Assembly (NCBI RefSeq): GCF_022026395.1
Contig: NZ_CP041767.1
Coordinates: 1,009,001 to 1,073,000 of the forward strand
DNA: 64,000 nucleotides
Source of the DNA: Brevibacillus brevis
Lineage (GTDB): Bacteria > Bacillota > Bacilli > Brevibacillales > Brevibacillaceae
Direction of reading: 5' to 3'
Shown here: positions 25,801-34,236 of the stretch, one piece after another
Layout: each line of letters starts with the position of its first letter
Numbering within the stretch: the stretch's first letter is position 1
Made by a program: the position numbers and the translations under genes
Notes under the pieces: generated by a model
The model's database searches: none
Told to the model about the DNA's origin: nothing
What the model saw: the letters and a program-made list of their open reading frames with translations, nothing else

Positions 25801-26317
25801 CGTTCATCACCTCCGCAATCGAAACATTTCGTTTGTTTTGAATCGACTTTATCGCTCTATGCATCGTGAGATTGACCTTGGATTCGCTCCAGCCCAACAC
25901 CTCTGCAGTCTCCTTGCTCGATAGTCCTTTGATCCCTCTTAGTATCAACACATCCCGATAAGAAGACTTTAATTGATTGATCATTTCATAGAGCAAACGC
26001 TTATTTTCACTTAACATCAGCGACTCTTCCGGAGTTTTGTCGTGCGAAACGAGATGCTGCAAGAAGATTTCCGGCAACCATCTGAGTAGCTTTGTTTTGC
26101 GTCTTTCATCAATGGCTACGTTTCGTGCTATGGCAAACAGCCACGTTTTGGGATTCTCAACCTCTGTTGCCTGCATAGCTTTGAGGGCACGAATAAAGGT
26201 CTCCTGCACCAGATCGTCGATGTCTGTTCGTCCTGTATAATAGACCAGGAAACGATAAACATCTTGGCTGTATGAGTGAAACCATTGCTCAATTCGTGCG
26301 CCAGTATGATCCTCCAC
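25787..26317 (-). CDS. ECF RNA polymerase sigma factor
   Basis: A 176-residue ECF sigma factor. Region 2 shows FLVYYTGRTDIDDLVQETFIRAL and the -10-recognising TWLFAIARNVAIDERRK; region 4 shows MINQLKSSYRDVLILRGIKGLSSKETAEVL followed by the recognition helix SESKVNLTMHRAIK. It starts with GTG, 8 bases after AAGGAGGTG. An ECF-type promoter lies directly upstream, so it probably drives its own expression, restrained by the overlapping downstream membrane protein. Confidence 0.93.
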   Translation of the reverse strand: MEDHTGARIEQWFHSYSQDVYRFLVYYTGRTDIDDLVQETFIRALKAMQATEVENPKTWLFAIARNVAIDERRKTKLLRWLPEIFLQHLVSHDKTPEESLMLSENKRLLYEMINQLKSSYRDVLILRGIKGLSSKETAEVLGWSESKVNLTMHRAIKSIQNKRNVSIAEVMNDAIM

Positions 26318-26343
26318 TGGTGTTCCACCTCCTTGTCACTGTA

Positions 26344-26372
26344 TAGACGGAAAAGCTGCTGACAATCTTTCA
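26344..26372 (-). promoter_or_regulatory. ECF sigma-type promoter for the sigma/anti-sigma pair
   Basis: On the minus strand TGAAAG (complement of 26367-26372), 17 bases, then CGTCTA (complement of 26344-26349). This resembles Bacillus ECF promoters (TGAAAC-N16-CGTCTA). The spacing is one base longer than ideal. Confidence 0.6.
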
Positions 26373-26380
26373 CTTTCAAA

Positions 26381-26415
26381 ATAAAAAAGTGGAACGCAGA
26401 TAATTCGCGTCCCAC
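26381..26415 (-). terminator. Terminator of the 36-residue-repeat protein gene
   Basis: On the minus strand GTGGGACGC and GCGTTCCAC form a stem followed by TTTTTT. It ends eight bases upstream of the -35 of the ECF promoter, insulating the sigma operon from the gene before it. Confidence 0.8.
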
Positions 26416-26428
26416 TACAATAGTGGTC

Positions 26429-27013
26429 CTAGCCCATAAATGTGATTTCTATTCGCATGTTAAACCGATCGGTAACGACCCAGCCTGCTGGAATCTGTTG
26501 ATTATACCTGATCCATAGCTTCGCTCCCTTTGGCGCTCTTTGAATGCTCGTAATTTCAAATTTATCCGTCGTACTATCTGTAATGACCCATCCTTGCGGC
26601 ACGATTTGATTGTTCCGCATCCACAGTTTATCACCGTAACCTGCGCCTTGTGTATAAATCATTTGAAGAGAAGTACCACTGCTATCTATAACAGCCCATC
26701 CATCAGGAATCCGTTGGTTGTACTTGATCCAGAGTGTCGCTCGGTACGTAGCCCCAATCACGCATGTAATTTCGAATTGGGTACTAGTACTGTCGGTAAT
26801 TACCCAGCCTTGTGGGACTAGTTGATTGTTCTTGATCCACATTTTCGCTCCATAAGAAGAGCTCGCTGATAAGGATTGCTTTAGTGATGCATGGGATGAA
26901 ATATTTTGTTCGGACGATTTCAAAAGCGTTGGTTCTGCAGCCTGAGTAGGAAGTGTGAAAGACATCACAACGAATAAAAGACCGAGACTTGAAACCATAC
27001 TTTTTTTTAGCAT
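26429..27013 (-). CDS. Secreted protein of four ~36-residue repeats
   Basis: A 194-residue protein with a Sec signal peptide (MLKKSMVSSLGLLFVVMSFT, cleavage after TQA near residue 25) and then four tandem repeats at about 55-87, 91-122, 127-159 and 163-194. Each follows the pattern G-x-[KT]-[LM]-W-[IM]-[KR]-x-N-Q-x-[IV]-P-x-G-W-x-[VI]-x-D-[SR]-x(5)-[FLI]-[EQ]-[IM]. The invariant Trp, Asn-Gln, Pro-x-Gly-Trp and Asp suggest a beta-rich carbohydrate- or wall-binding unit, but I cannot name a family. AGAGGTGG precedes the ATG. It lies directly upstream of an ECF sigma operon. Confidence 0.75.
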   Translation of the reverse strand: MLKKSMVSSLGLLFVVMSFTLPTQAAEPTLLKSSEQNISSHASLKQSLSASSSYGAKMWIKNNQLVPQGWVITDSTSTQFEITCVIGATYRATLWIKYNQRIPDGWAVIDSSGTSLQMIYTQGAGYGDKLWMRNNQIVPQGWVITDSTTDKFEITSIQRAPKGAKLWIRYNQQIPAGWVVTDRFNMRIEITFMG

Positions 27014-27128
27014 AAACAAACCACCTCTCTTTTCTGATATCCATTATTTGTAATTTAAATCTATTTTTAACAATCGTAAAGCGGCGTTTTTGTGAAATGC
27101 TCTCTATTCACTGCCTTGTCACAAAATG

Positions 27129-27152
27129 AAAAAGAGGGCATTAGCCCTCTTT
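27129..27152. terminator. Terminator of the TatD-family gene
   Basis: AAAGAGGGC, a 4-base loop and GCCCTCTTT; T runs on both strands. It lies 11 bases past the tatD-like stop. Confidence 0.85.
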
Positions 27153-27162
27153 AGAAAACTAC

Positions 27163-27954
27163 CTATACGTTAAAAAATTCTTTCGCAGTCTTGGTAGTAG
27201 CGCTGGCCACTTCTTCAGGGCTCAATCCCATGCATTGTGCGACCGCGTGCAATATATGTCTCAAATAAATTGGCTCATTCCGGCCATCCACAGGCTTTTC
27301 TTTCAAATCACGAGGGGTTAAAAATGGCGCGTCTGTTTCAATCATCAAACGATTCAGGGGAATCTTTCTGACAAGCTCTCGAAGATGCTTCCCGCGTCGT
27401 TCATCACAAATCCATCCCGTAATCCCGATATGGAAGTCCATCTCTAAATAGGTTTCCAATTCCTTGGAGGTTCCGGTAAAGCAGTGTACAACCCCACGAT
27501 TGATATTTTGACGATGCTCTTTGAAGATCGAGACAAAATCAAGGTGAGCATCGCGTTCATGTAAAAACAACGGCAGTTGAAGTTCTGTGGCCAGGGAGAT
27601 TTGTTCGATGAACCACTTTCTTTGGATATCACGCGGGGAGAAGTCGCGGTTATAATCCAGCCCGCACTCTCCAATCGCTACCACATGGGGAAGCGATGCC
27701 AGTTCTCTCAATTTCTTGATCGTCGATTCATCACAGCTTTTTGCATCGTGAGGATGAATACCTGCCGTAGTGTACAGCTTTCCTTTGGAGCGACTCGCAT
27801 ATCGTGAGGCATCCAAACTGTTTCTCAAGCTTGTCCCTGTCAAAATTAACGGGTATATTCCTTGTTTCTCTGCTCTCGCAACGACCTCATCGCGGTCTTG
27901 GTGAAAGGAGCGGTGCATCAGGTTTACGCCTATATCGATGATCTGTGTATCCAA
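27163..27954 (-). CDS. TatD family hydrolase
   Basis: A 263-residue TIM-barrel metal-dependent hydrolase. The opening IIDIGVNLMHRSF is the E. coli TatD-style variant of the first metal-binding strand (family alternatives have HxH). Other ligands are visible in AIGECGLDYNRD (Glu), LFLHERDA (His), GVVHCFTG (His) and MIETDAPFL (Asp). TatD proteins are Mg-dependent 3'-5' DNases/RNases linked to DNA repair and RNA quality control. The start is TTG at 27954 behind GGAAGGATGG. Confidence 0.9.
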   Translation of the reverse strand: MDTQIIDIGVNLMHRSFHQDRDEVVARAEKQGIYPLILTGTSLRNSLDASRYASRSKGKLYTTAGIHPHDAKSCDESTIKKLRELASLPHVVAIGECGLDYNRDFSPRDIQRKWFIEQISLATELQLPLFLHERDAHLDFVSIFKEHRQNINRGVVHCFTGTSKELETYLEMDFHIGITGWICDERRGKHLRELVRKIPLNRLMIETDAPFLTPRDLKEKPVDGRNEPIYLRHILHAVAQCMGLSPEEVASATTKTAKEFFNV

Positions 27955-28066
27955 GAGAATCCATCCTTCCTAGTAGGAGGTTTGAGTGAGTACTGATTTT
28001 TCACTAAAATCCCTATTTTTGGTTGTTTTTCATTATAGCTGATGGAGCAGTTAGGTTCTATAGACG

Positions 28067-28095
28067 AAAAATCCTCCCTGCCGTGACAGAGAGGA
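28067..28095 (-). terminator. Terminator of the DUF1259 gene
   Basis: On the minus strand TCCTCTCTG and CAGGGAGGA pair across a short loop, followed by TTTTTC. It lies 18 bases after the stop codon. Confidence 0.75.
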
Positions 28096-28112
28096 CTCGT
28101 TTCTTTCTATTC

Positions 28113-28505
28113 TCATGAAGGAATGGCATCCAATGCTCGCCTTACTTTTCTTGCGAAAGCCAGAGGTCTATCGACTGCTTCTATATTTACATAAATCAAG
28201 CGGGGACGATCGAATAACCATTCATTATGGATAGACGAGACTTTTATGCCTTGCTTCCGAATGGTTGTAATGAACGGATTGACTTCTTTCTGCAAGAAGG
28301 CAGCTCTCCCTAAGCAAAGCGCTTTGCCCGTTTTTGGATTCAAGGATTCAAATGAAAAAGAAGAAGTTACGCGAAATCTTTTCCCCAAAATAGTCGATTT
28401 TATTTGATTGCGATTGATGGTTGAGACACATTTTCCGCCGGCAAAACCGGATTGCCCCCTAATAATTCTGGAGAACTGCTCACAAAGCGAGACTTTTTTG
28501 GGCAT
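28113..28505 (-). CDS. DUF1259 (LppY/LpqO) domain protein, short
   Basis: A 130-residue protein carrying a single DUF1259 unit: GKCVSTINRNQIKSTILGK, then FLQKEVNPFITTIRKQGIKVSSIHNEWLFDRPRLIYVNIEAVDRP. LppY/LpqO proteins normally have two such units in about 300 residues with a signal peptide; this one has neither, so it is either a cytoplasmic half-length form or a gene that lost its front. It starts at ATG behind GGAGGAAATGAGGA. The function of the family is not established. Confidence 0.8.
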   Translation of the reverse strand: MPKKVSLCEQFSRIIRGQSGFAGGKCVSTINRNQIKSTILGKRFRVTSSFSFESLNPKTGKALCLGRAAFLQKEVNPFITTIRKQGIKVSSIHNEWLFDRPRLIYVNIEAVDRPLAFARKVRRALDAIPS

Positions 28506-28600
28506 TCCTCATTTCCTCCCTGTTTTTGTTTATCGTATGAAGACAGGTCCAGGATGGAAACGGATGACGGCCTATTACCCAAAGTATAAGATTTTATAGC

Positions 28601-29038
28601 TCAACCAAAAATCTGCTTATAAATCAAATCAGCATTCTCTTTCTTTACAAACTTTCGAACCTTGCCTTCTTTATCGATAAATGCCCAACGATAGCCCCAT
28701 TGTGCATCTTCCTCTGGCGTTGGTTTGTATGCAAACACTCCTTTGTTTGAGCCTTTCCAATCAGATTCCGGTCCATATTGATTGTATTGCATCAATGCAT
28801 GTTCTTTATAAACGTACTTTCTAAGAGTCTGTTCTTTATCCAAAAAGGCCCAGCGGTAACCCCATTGCGCTTCTTCCTCTGGCGTCGGTGTGTAAGAAAA
28901 TACTCCTGGTGGATAAAGATTTAAATGACTTGTAGATTCACTTATCTTTGCTGCTGCTGTAGGTACTGTATAACTTACGACTCCTGTTGCTACCATTGTA
29001 GCTAGGAACATTGCGCTCATGGCTTTTTTGTTAATCAT
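28601..29038 (-). CDS. Secreted two-repeat protein (GVFxYxPTPEEE repeats)
   Basis: A 145-residue protein with a signal peptide (residues 1-30, ending in PTAAA) and two ~37-residue repeats at about 44-81 and 98-135. Each reads G-V-F-x-Y-x-P-T-P-E-E-[ED]-A-Q-W-G-Y-R-W-A-F-[LI]-D-K-E followed by [LV]-R-K-[YF]-V. The high identity between the two copies suggests a recent duplication. The aromatic-rich repeat could bind a surface ligand, but I know no family for it. AAAGGAGG precedes the ATG by 7 bases. Confidence 0.75.
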   Translation of the reverse strand: MINKKAMSAMFLATMVATGVVSYTVPTAAAKISESTSHLNLYPPGVFSYTPTPEEEAQWGYRWAFLDKEQTLRKYVYKEHALMQYNQYGPESDWKGSNKGVFAYKPTPEEDAQWGYRWAFIDKEGKVRKFVKKENADLIYKQIFG

Positions 29039-29206
29039 AGAAATCCTCCTTTGATAGTAAATGTAAAATATTGGACATACGTATAATATAATAGAAATAA
29101 AAGGGAATTAAAACAGATGAATCCATATTTTCGAATAAATCACACAGCTTATCCTTTAACATAGATCAGACATAAGACAGGCGTGTAAAGCAGTTGGTCA
29201 ATAGCT

Positions 29207-31534
29207 TTAGTCCACTCCCTTTAATGATTCAATCATATTGATGTTGGATACTTTTCTTTGAAGTAGCAAGTTGGACAGAATCGTAAGCAAGTAGGCAAGA
29301 ACAACAGAAACCAACAGGCTAGGAATCGTTAATTGATCCGGGATTTGTTGATGGGTACTGGACAGTGCCTTGACGATCATGGAATAAACATAACCACTTA
29401 TCGGTAAAGCAACAAGAATCGCAAATGTAGTGAGTATCAGGTTTTCAAAAAAGATGAGTCGGTTTATTTTATGTTTTTGATAGCCTAATACCTTAAGTGT
29501 TGCAAGCTCGCGACTCCTTTCATAAATGTTGATGGAAGAGATCGAGTATATCGCGCCAAAAGAGAGGATGACGGCACAAACAATAAACATGATAAATACA
29601 AAATTGTTTTGTTTCAAAATATATTCAGCGGTTTTCTTTAGATCATCGCTATCTGAAATGGTTTCAACATGAGAATCTTGCTCAAAGAAGTTACGAACAC
29701 TTATAAGATCTGCAGAGCTATTTGCTTCAACGAAAAGTGAGGTTGGACTGTAGTCAATGCCAAAGCTCTTTAAATAGTCTGGTGTGATATAAAACGAAGG
29801 GTTCGAATACTGCGTAGAGATATGGAAAACCTTCATGTCTACAGTTTTATTTTTATGCTCGGGTGTATCGAACGTTATTTGGATGGTAACTCCTGCAGCA
29901 ATGTGATATTTGTCTGCGTAGGATTTTGGTACGAGCACACCGTTGTTTTCCAAAGTGATCCGATTATCATTTTCGTCAAAGTAATGAATGAGCGTGTTTT
30001 CTTTTTCGGTAACAACGAGAGTGGCATTATTTTTTTCATCACCTTTTATGAATTCAACAGGAAAGGTGGATAAATAATAATGATTTTTCATGCCAGAGGG
30101 GAGTTTTATCATATCCATAGATGTTCCCAGTGTATAATCGACTCGTAAATCATACGTATAGACATCTTCAATTTGGCTAGCTACTTTTTGCAACGCGGAT
30201 TGAGTGCCAAAAGCGGTGATCAATAGGACCGTGCTTACAACGACACCAGTGGAGCTCGCTAAAGCTTTTTGTTTATTGAGGAAAATATTTCTCAAAATGA
30301 GTTTGTAGCTATAGGAGATATGACTCCAAATACCCGGAAATCTTTCTATCAGTAGCGTTTTCATCTTCTTTGGCGGTTTAGGACGCATAGCCTGAGCCGC
30401 ACGTTCTTTTAATATGGTTCTACCACTTACGTAACACGCTAGGATTCCAAATGCACTCGAGAAAATAATGGGAGGAATAAAAGAATAGAAAGAAAGGGAG
30501 TAAGTAATGCCAGGCAGAGAGTAGGCTCTTGCACTCGATGCCGTTACGAATGGGACAAATACAAGAGCGGCAATTGCACAACCGATGATGGAGCCTATGA
30601 GGCCTGCCAGCACAGGGTATCCCATGTAATGAAGCATGATGTAACTGTTTTTGATACCTAAAGCCTTCATAATCCCTACTTGAGTTCTTTGAGAATCAAT
30701 CATTCTCGACATGGTAAGAAACAGGATAATAGCGACAATCAAAAAGAGAACGAAAGGGATGACCATACTCATCAATTTATTATTCTGGATCGTTTCATTT
30801 ATTTTCGAATAGCTGAAAGTCCGTTCTTTGCTTACTTGATTTACATAAGGAAGGTGTTTGGATTGTGCTTCAATGGATTGACCTAATTTGTCAATATCGT
30901 AGCCTTCTGTAGCATCGATCATGATTTCATTATAGGAAAGGTCACCGAAGATTTCAGAAATGGTCTCTTCGGCAATATAAGCGACTCCGAAGGTTTTATG
31001 GTCTTGTATTTCGTTCTTTTTGGCATGTTCGACATTCTCACCCAAGCCGCTAATGGTAAATGTAAAATTTTTTTCATTCGCACGAATACTGATTTCATCA
31101 CCGACTTGAAAAAGATGTTCTTTCGCATAACGAGAATCCAATAATATCTCATTCTTTTTGGTCGGGATTTTGCCCTCAATCATAGCAATCGTGTTAATTT
31201 CGTTTTTGATAGGGATGGAATGAATTTTCAAAGAAGCTTTATCACCTTCAAAGGTTTGTGTGGCATCAAAAGTATAGCGTCCTTCTATTTTTTTAATGCC
31301 TTCTATTTTACTTAAAACAGCGACATCATTTTGGGAAATTTGATCGTAATATACATACAGGTCGCTTAGGTTATGTTCTTGAAAATAGCCTTCTGTATAA
31401 GCACTAAGATTATTGCTATAAGTTACGAGCCCCCCATAGAAAAAGGCTCCTACTGCGATAACCAAAACAAAGGCGATGAATTGCCCGATCGATTGTTTGA
31501 TATCCCTTACTACTTTTAAAAATAATTTCATCAT
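29207..31534 (-). CDS. ABC transporter permease, FtsX/MacB type
   Basis: A 775-residue membrane protein with the topology of large FtsX-like permeases: one helix near the N-terminus (about 17-38), a ~210-residue extracellular domain, three helices at about 260-380, a second extracellular domain at about 430-640, and three helices at the C-terminus. The coupling-helix regions MIDSQRTQVGIMKALGIKNSYI and IYERSRELATLKVLGYQKHKI are typical of FtsX domains. It overlaps the stop of the ATPase gene by one base (TGATG), so the two form one exporter. The substrate, perhaps a peptide or lipid, is unknown. Confidence 0.88.
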   Translation of the reverse strand: MMKLFLKVVRDIKQSIGQFIAFVLVIAVGAFFYGGLVTYSNNLSAYTEGYFQEHNLSDLYVYYDQISQNDVAVLSKIEGIKKIEGRYTFDATQTFEGDKASLKIHSIPIKNEINTIAMIEGKIPTKKNEILLDSRYAKEHLFQVGDEISIRANEKNFTFTISGLGENVEHAKKNEIQDHKTFGVAYIAEETISEIFGDLSYNEIMIDATEGYDIDKLGQSIEAQSKHLPYVNQVSKERTFSYSKINETIQNNKLMSMVIPFVLFLIVAIILFLTMSRMIDSQRTQVGIMKALGIKNSYIMLHYMGYPVLAGLIGSIIGCAIAALVFVPFVTASSARAYSLPGITYSLSFYSFIPPIIFSSAFGILACYVSGRTILKERAAQAMRPKPPKKMKTLLIERFPGIWSHISYSYKLILRNIFLNKQKALASSTGVVVSTVLLITAFGTQSALQKVASQIEDVYTYDLRVDYTLGTSMDMIKLPSGMKNHYYLSTFPVEFIKGDEKNNATLVVTEKENTLIHYFDENDNRITLENNGVLVPKSYADKYHIAAGVTIQITFDTPEHKNKTVDMKVFHISTQYSNPSFYITPDYLKSFGIDYSPTSLFVEANSSADLISVRNFFEQDSHVETISDSDDLKKTAEYILKQNNFVFIMFIVCAVILSFGAIYSISSINIYERSRELATLKVLGYQKHKINRLIFFENLILTTFAILVALPISGYVYSMIVKALSSTHQQIPDQLTIPSLLVSVVLAYLLTILSNLLLQRKVSNINMIESLKGVD

Positions 31535-32238
31535 CACCACTCAATCCCTTCCACACTTTGCTTTTCACGATTAATGGTAACGCTTTCAATCATTCCGCTT
31601 TTCACCTTAATGATTTTGTCAGCCATAGGAGCAATGGCGGAATTATGTGTGACCAATACGACGCACTTTTTTGTCTCTTTGTTCAAGTCCTGGAGAAGCT
31701 TTAAGACGGATTTACCTGTCACATAATCCAAAGCTCCGGTTGGTTCATCACAAAGTAAAAGCAAAGGATTTTTGGCAACAGCTCTTGCGATGGCAACTCT
31801 TTGTTGTTCGCCGCCAGAGAGCTGAGAAGGGAAGTTTTTCATGCGATTTTGTAATCCAACTTTATGTAAAATCTCTTTCGCATCCAGATGGTTTTTGCAT
31901 ACTTCCGTGGCGAATTCAACATTTTCCAGGGCGTTTAAATTCGGAATTAAGTTATAGAATTGAAAGACAAAACCGACTTTCTCACCGCGGTATTGTGTTA
32001 ATTTTTTTTCGTTGAATCGGGTGATTTCTTGATCACCAACAAATACTTGACCTGAGGTAGCCGTATCCATACCGCCTAGCACATTCAAAATCGTACTTTT
32101 ACCAGCCCCACTCGCCCCCAAAATAACGACGAATTCTCCCTCTGCTATGGAAAAATCAACACCATTAAGCGCTTTGATTGGCACTTCTCCGATTTTGTAT
32201 TCTTTCGTTACTTTTTTGAATTCAATTAACGTCTTCAC
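31534..32238 (-). CDS. ABC transporter ATPase, MacB/LolD type
   Basis: A 234-residue ATPase with Walker [10 protein letters not shown] near residue 41, Q-loop [18 protein letters not shown] typical of the LolD/MacB class, signature [14 protein letters not shown], Walker [14 protein letters not shown] and H-loop LVTHNS. It starts at GTG 32238, nine bases after GAGGAG. With the overlapping permease it makes a type VII (mechanotransmission) ABC system. No two-component partner is adjacent, unlike the Bce-type peptide-resistance modules. Confidence 0.93.
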   Translation of the reverse strand: MKTLIEFKKVTKEYKIGEVPIKALNGVDFSIAEGEFVVILGASGAGKSTILNVLGGMDTATSGQVFVGDQEITRFNEKKLTQYRGEKVGFVFQFYNLIPNLNALENVEFATEVCKNHLDAKEILHKVGLQNRMKNFPSQLSGGEQQRVAIARAVAKNPLLLLCDEPTGALDYVTGKSVLKLLQDLNKETKKCVVLVTHNSAIAPMADKIIKVKSGMIESVTINREKQSVEGIEW

Positions 32239-32441
32239 ATACTACATCTCCTCGTATCTTATTTTCGAAAGCTTAGGTACCATAATATACCAACAGAGAG
32301 TAGTTACATCCCGCAGTCGATGTATTTTGACCTCGGTCTTCAGAAGGAGTTTGTTCGCGCTTGTCAGAAAAATCGCTACACGTCCAGTATCGCCTGTAAA
32401 TTCGTCTACTATTACCAATAGGAGGAATTCGACTTGCTCGC

Positions 32442-32479
32442 AAAAAAACGGAGCAACCTCTAAAAGGATACTCCGTTTG
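32442..32479 (-). terminator. Terminator of the DNA alkylation repair gene
   Basis: On the minus strand AAACGGAG and CTCCGTTT pair across a 17-base loop and are followed by seven T residues, 12 bases after the stop at 32492. Confidence 0.85.
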
Positions 32480-32491
32480 AACATGACGGGG

Positions 32492-33199
32492 TTAACACCT
32501 CACATGTTTCCGTTTGAAGCCAAGCTGCCCTTTACTTACTGCCTTTTGAATATTATCGAGAGCGTTTAGGAACTTGCTTTTTGCTTTGTCTTTTTGGACT
32601 TCTACAGGTCCTACTTCCTTTGCAATTTCGACCGCCTTATCGTGGAGTGGCAAATAGGAGGTTGCCACGGTGTAAATAAATTGATTCATAGCGTATTTCG
32701 TTCGTTCGGGAGAATCGTGAATCGCATTTTTTACAGTTTCAAGCATACTGGCAATTTTGCTTTCGGAAAATTCACGATCGGGGCGATTCCCCAAAAGCCA
32801 GCAGTAACAACTCCAGCCAGCAGACATTCTGAGCTCTTCGCCGCTTGTGATCCATTGATCGGCAACTTCTTGGGCAATATCTGCTTCAGATAAGGTGACT
32901 GCCACCACATAATCGGACAGCATATAAAAATAAGCGGAATCCATCCATCGATCAAAATCCGCCTTGGTCATTGCTTTTGGATCTGCGATCACACCGGCAA
33001 AGTACATGGCGTCGTAGTTCCCGGTAGCGTAAAGCTGCTCCGCCAAGGGCTGATTGATCTTGATTTTTCTCGCCATGGGCTTCATAGCGCCTGTAGCCAC
33101 GCCAAAAAGTGGTTCGTGAGCGCCATTGGATAGATAAATTTTCTTGGTTCGTTCCTTGCCGAGAGCTTCAAGCTCTTGCATGACCATCTCTAAATCCAT
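32492..33199 (-). CDS. DNA alkylation repair protein (AlkD-like HEAT-repeat)
   Basis: A 235-residue all-helical protein of the DNA_alkylation (AlkC/AlkD-like) family. Features are AMKPMARKIKINQPLAEQLYATGNYDAMYFAGVIADP in the first HEAT repeats and WITSGEELRMSAGWSCYCWLLGNRPD with the tryptophans that stack near flipped bases. Family members are DNA glycosylases for N-alkylated bases, though this branch (as in Bacillus YhaZ/YwbN-like relatives) is little studied. GAAGGG precedes the ATG by 8 bases. Confidence 0.85.
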   Translation of the reverse strand: MDLEMVMQELEALGKERTKKIYLSNGAHEPLFGVATGAMKPMARKIKINQPLAEQLYATGNYDAMYFAGVIADPKAMTKADFDRWMDSAYFYMLSDYVVAVTLSEADIAQEVADQWITSGEELRMSAGWSCYCWLLGNRPDREFSESKIASMLETVKNAIHDSPERTKYAMNQFIYTVATSYLPLHDKAVEIAKEVGPVEVQKDKAKSKFLNALDNIQKAVSKGQLGFKRKHVRC

Positions 33200-33270
33200 C
33201 GTATATCCCTTCTTTCGTTGTTTTCTCGGCCATCAAACGCAAAGTATCATTAAAATGATTGACGATATGA

Positions 33271-33327
33271 TTAGTGATTATTATAATAACCACCATAGAA
33301 CTTAGAGGTTATAACAATAATCACTAA
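33271..33327. promoter_or_regulatory. 21-bp inverted repeat, probable operator of the TrmB-family regulator
   Basis: Arms at 33271-33291 (TTAGTGATTATTATAATAACC) shortened to its core GTGATTATT/AATAATCAC, and 33307-33327, are complementary with about two mismatches across a 15-base gap. The right arm contains GTTATAACAATAATC, which recurs almost unchanged as GTTATCACAATAACT at 34189-34203 in front of azlC. Confidence 0.65.
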
Positions 33328-33344
33328 AAAGGTGCTGGTTTTCT

Positions 33345-34154
33345 TTGGATGAAATCTATAAAGAACTTCAGAAATTGGGATTTTCACAATATGAATGCAA
33401 AGCTTATATCGGACTCTTGAAGCAGTCTCCTATAACTGGATATGAGATTAGTAAAAGATCGGGTGTACCGCGTTCCATGATTTATGAAGTATTGGGCAAA
33501 TTGTTAGATAAAGGAGCAGTTTATACGGTACCATCTGAACCTCTGACCTACTCTCCTTTGCCCGCTAAAGAATTAATCACGCGATTGCGCAATTCCTTCG
33601 AGCAATCATTTGATTATCTTGAAAAAAATCTATCTGCCTTAGAAAGTGAACAGCAAGTAGACGTGGTTCGACGCATTAGTACTGATGAACTGGTTATCAC
33701 AGAAATGGTCGATATGATAAACAAAGCCCGAGAAGAACTATGGTTATCGATTTGGCAACCACAGATTTCTTTTATTAAACAGGACGTAGATAAGCGGGTA
33801 AAAGAAGGTGTTCCTGTATTTTCTATGTTGTTTGGAGCACCCGATACCGAGTTAGGGGCAACCACTCATCATGATTACATGTCTCCGAAAGTAGCAGAGG
33901 AACGTATGAGTGGTCGTTTAACCATTGTCTCCAGGGACAATGAAGAAGTATTAATAGCAAATTTCGCTCCAAATACCGCTGCTTGGGCTATAAAAACACA
34001 AGACCCAGCACTTGTATTAGTAGCAGTGGAGTACATCAGGCACGACATTATGTTTGCGCAATTAGTTAAGGAAGTTGGACCCGAGAAAGCCGAAGCTGTC
34101 TGGATTAACCATCCTGACCTGTTCCACGTGGTTACAGGAAAACGGTTCAAGTAA
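33345..34154 (+). CDS. TrmB family transcriptional regulator
   Basis: A 269-residue regulator. The N-terminal TrmB winged helix-turn-helix (1-80) reads LGFSQYECKAYIGLL, ITGYEISKRSGVPRSMIYEVLGKLLDKGAV; a short coiled coil follows (FEQSFDYLEKNLSALESEQ); the C-terminal half (110-265) has the phospholipase-D-like TrmB effector fold (EMVDMINKAREELWLSIW). TrmB proteins sense small molecules, often sugars in archaea. The start is TTG at 33345. Together with azlCD downstream and the shared operator motif, it probably controls amino-acid export and itself. Confidence 0.87.
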   Translation: MDEIYKELQKLGFSQYECKAYIGLLKQSPITGYEISKRSGVPRSMIYEVLGKLLDKGAVYTVPSEPLTYSPLPAKELITRLRNSFEQSFDYLEKNLSALESEQQVDVVRRISTDELVITEMVDMINKAREELWLSIWQPQISFIKQDVDKRVKEGVPVFSMLFGAPDTELGATTHHDYMSPKVAEERMSGRLTIVSRDNEEVLIANFAPNTAAWAIKTQDPALVLVAVEYIRHDIMFAQLVKEVGPEKAEAVWINHPDLFHVVTGKRFK

Positions 34155-34167
34155 TTTGAACCGTATT
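34142..34167 (+). terminator. Terminator overlapping the regulator's last codons
   Basis: ACGGTTCAA (34142-34150) and TTGAACCGT (34156-34164) form a 9-bp stem whose loop contains the stop codon; TTTTC follows shortly after. Confidence 0.7.
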
Positions 34168-34188
34168 TTCTTTCACTTTTTCATAGTA

Positions 34189-34203
34189 GTTATCACAATA
34201 ACT
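34189..34203 (+). promoter_or_regulatory. Candidate operator in front of azlCD
   Basis: AGTTAT-CACA-ATAACT is a 6-bp inverted repeat, and the 15-base GTTATCACAATAACT repeats the core of the regulator's own operator (GTTATAACAATAATC) with two differences. It lies 33 bases before azlC. Confidence 0.6.
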
Positions 34204-34236
34204 CCCTGAATGTAAATAAGACTAAGGAGGGATAAA

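Noticed and set aside
26540..26821. 93-codon plus-strand frame
   Set aside because: Antisense mirror of the repeat protein; long only because the coding strand is repetitive.
28536..28598. 20-codon plus-strand frame (MKTGPGWKRM...)
   Set aside because: No ribosome site or conservation clue; it lies in the gap between two minus-strand genes.
32242..32484. 80-codon minus-strand frame upstream of the ABC exporter
   Set aside because: It begins inside the terminator hairpin of the DNA alkylation repair gene and has no ribosome site; the region more likely holds the ABC promoter.
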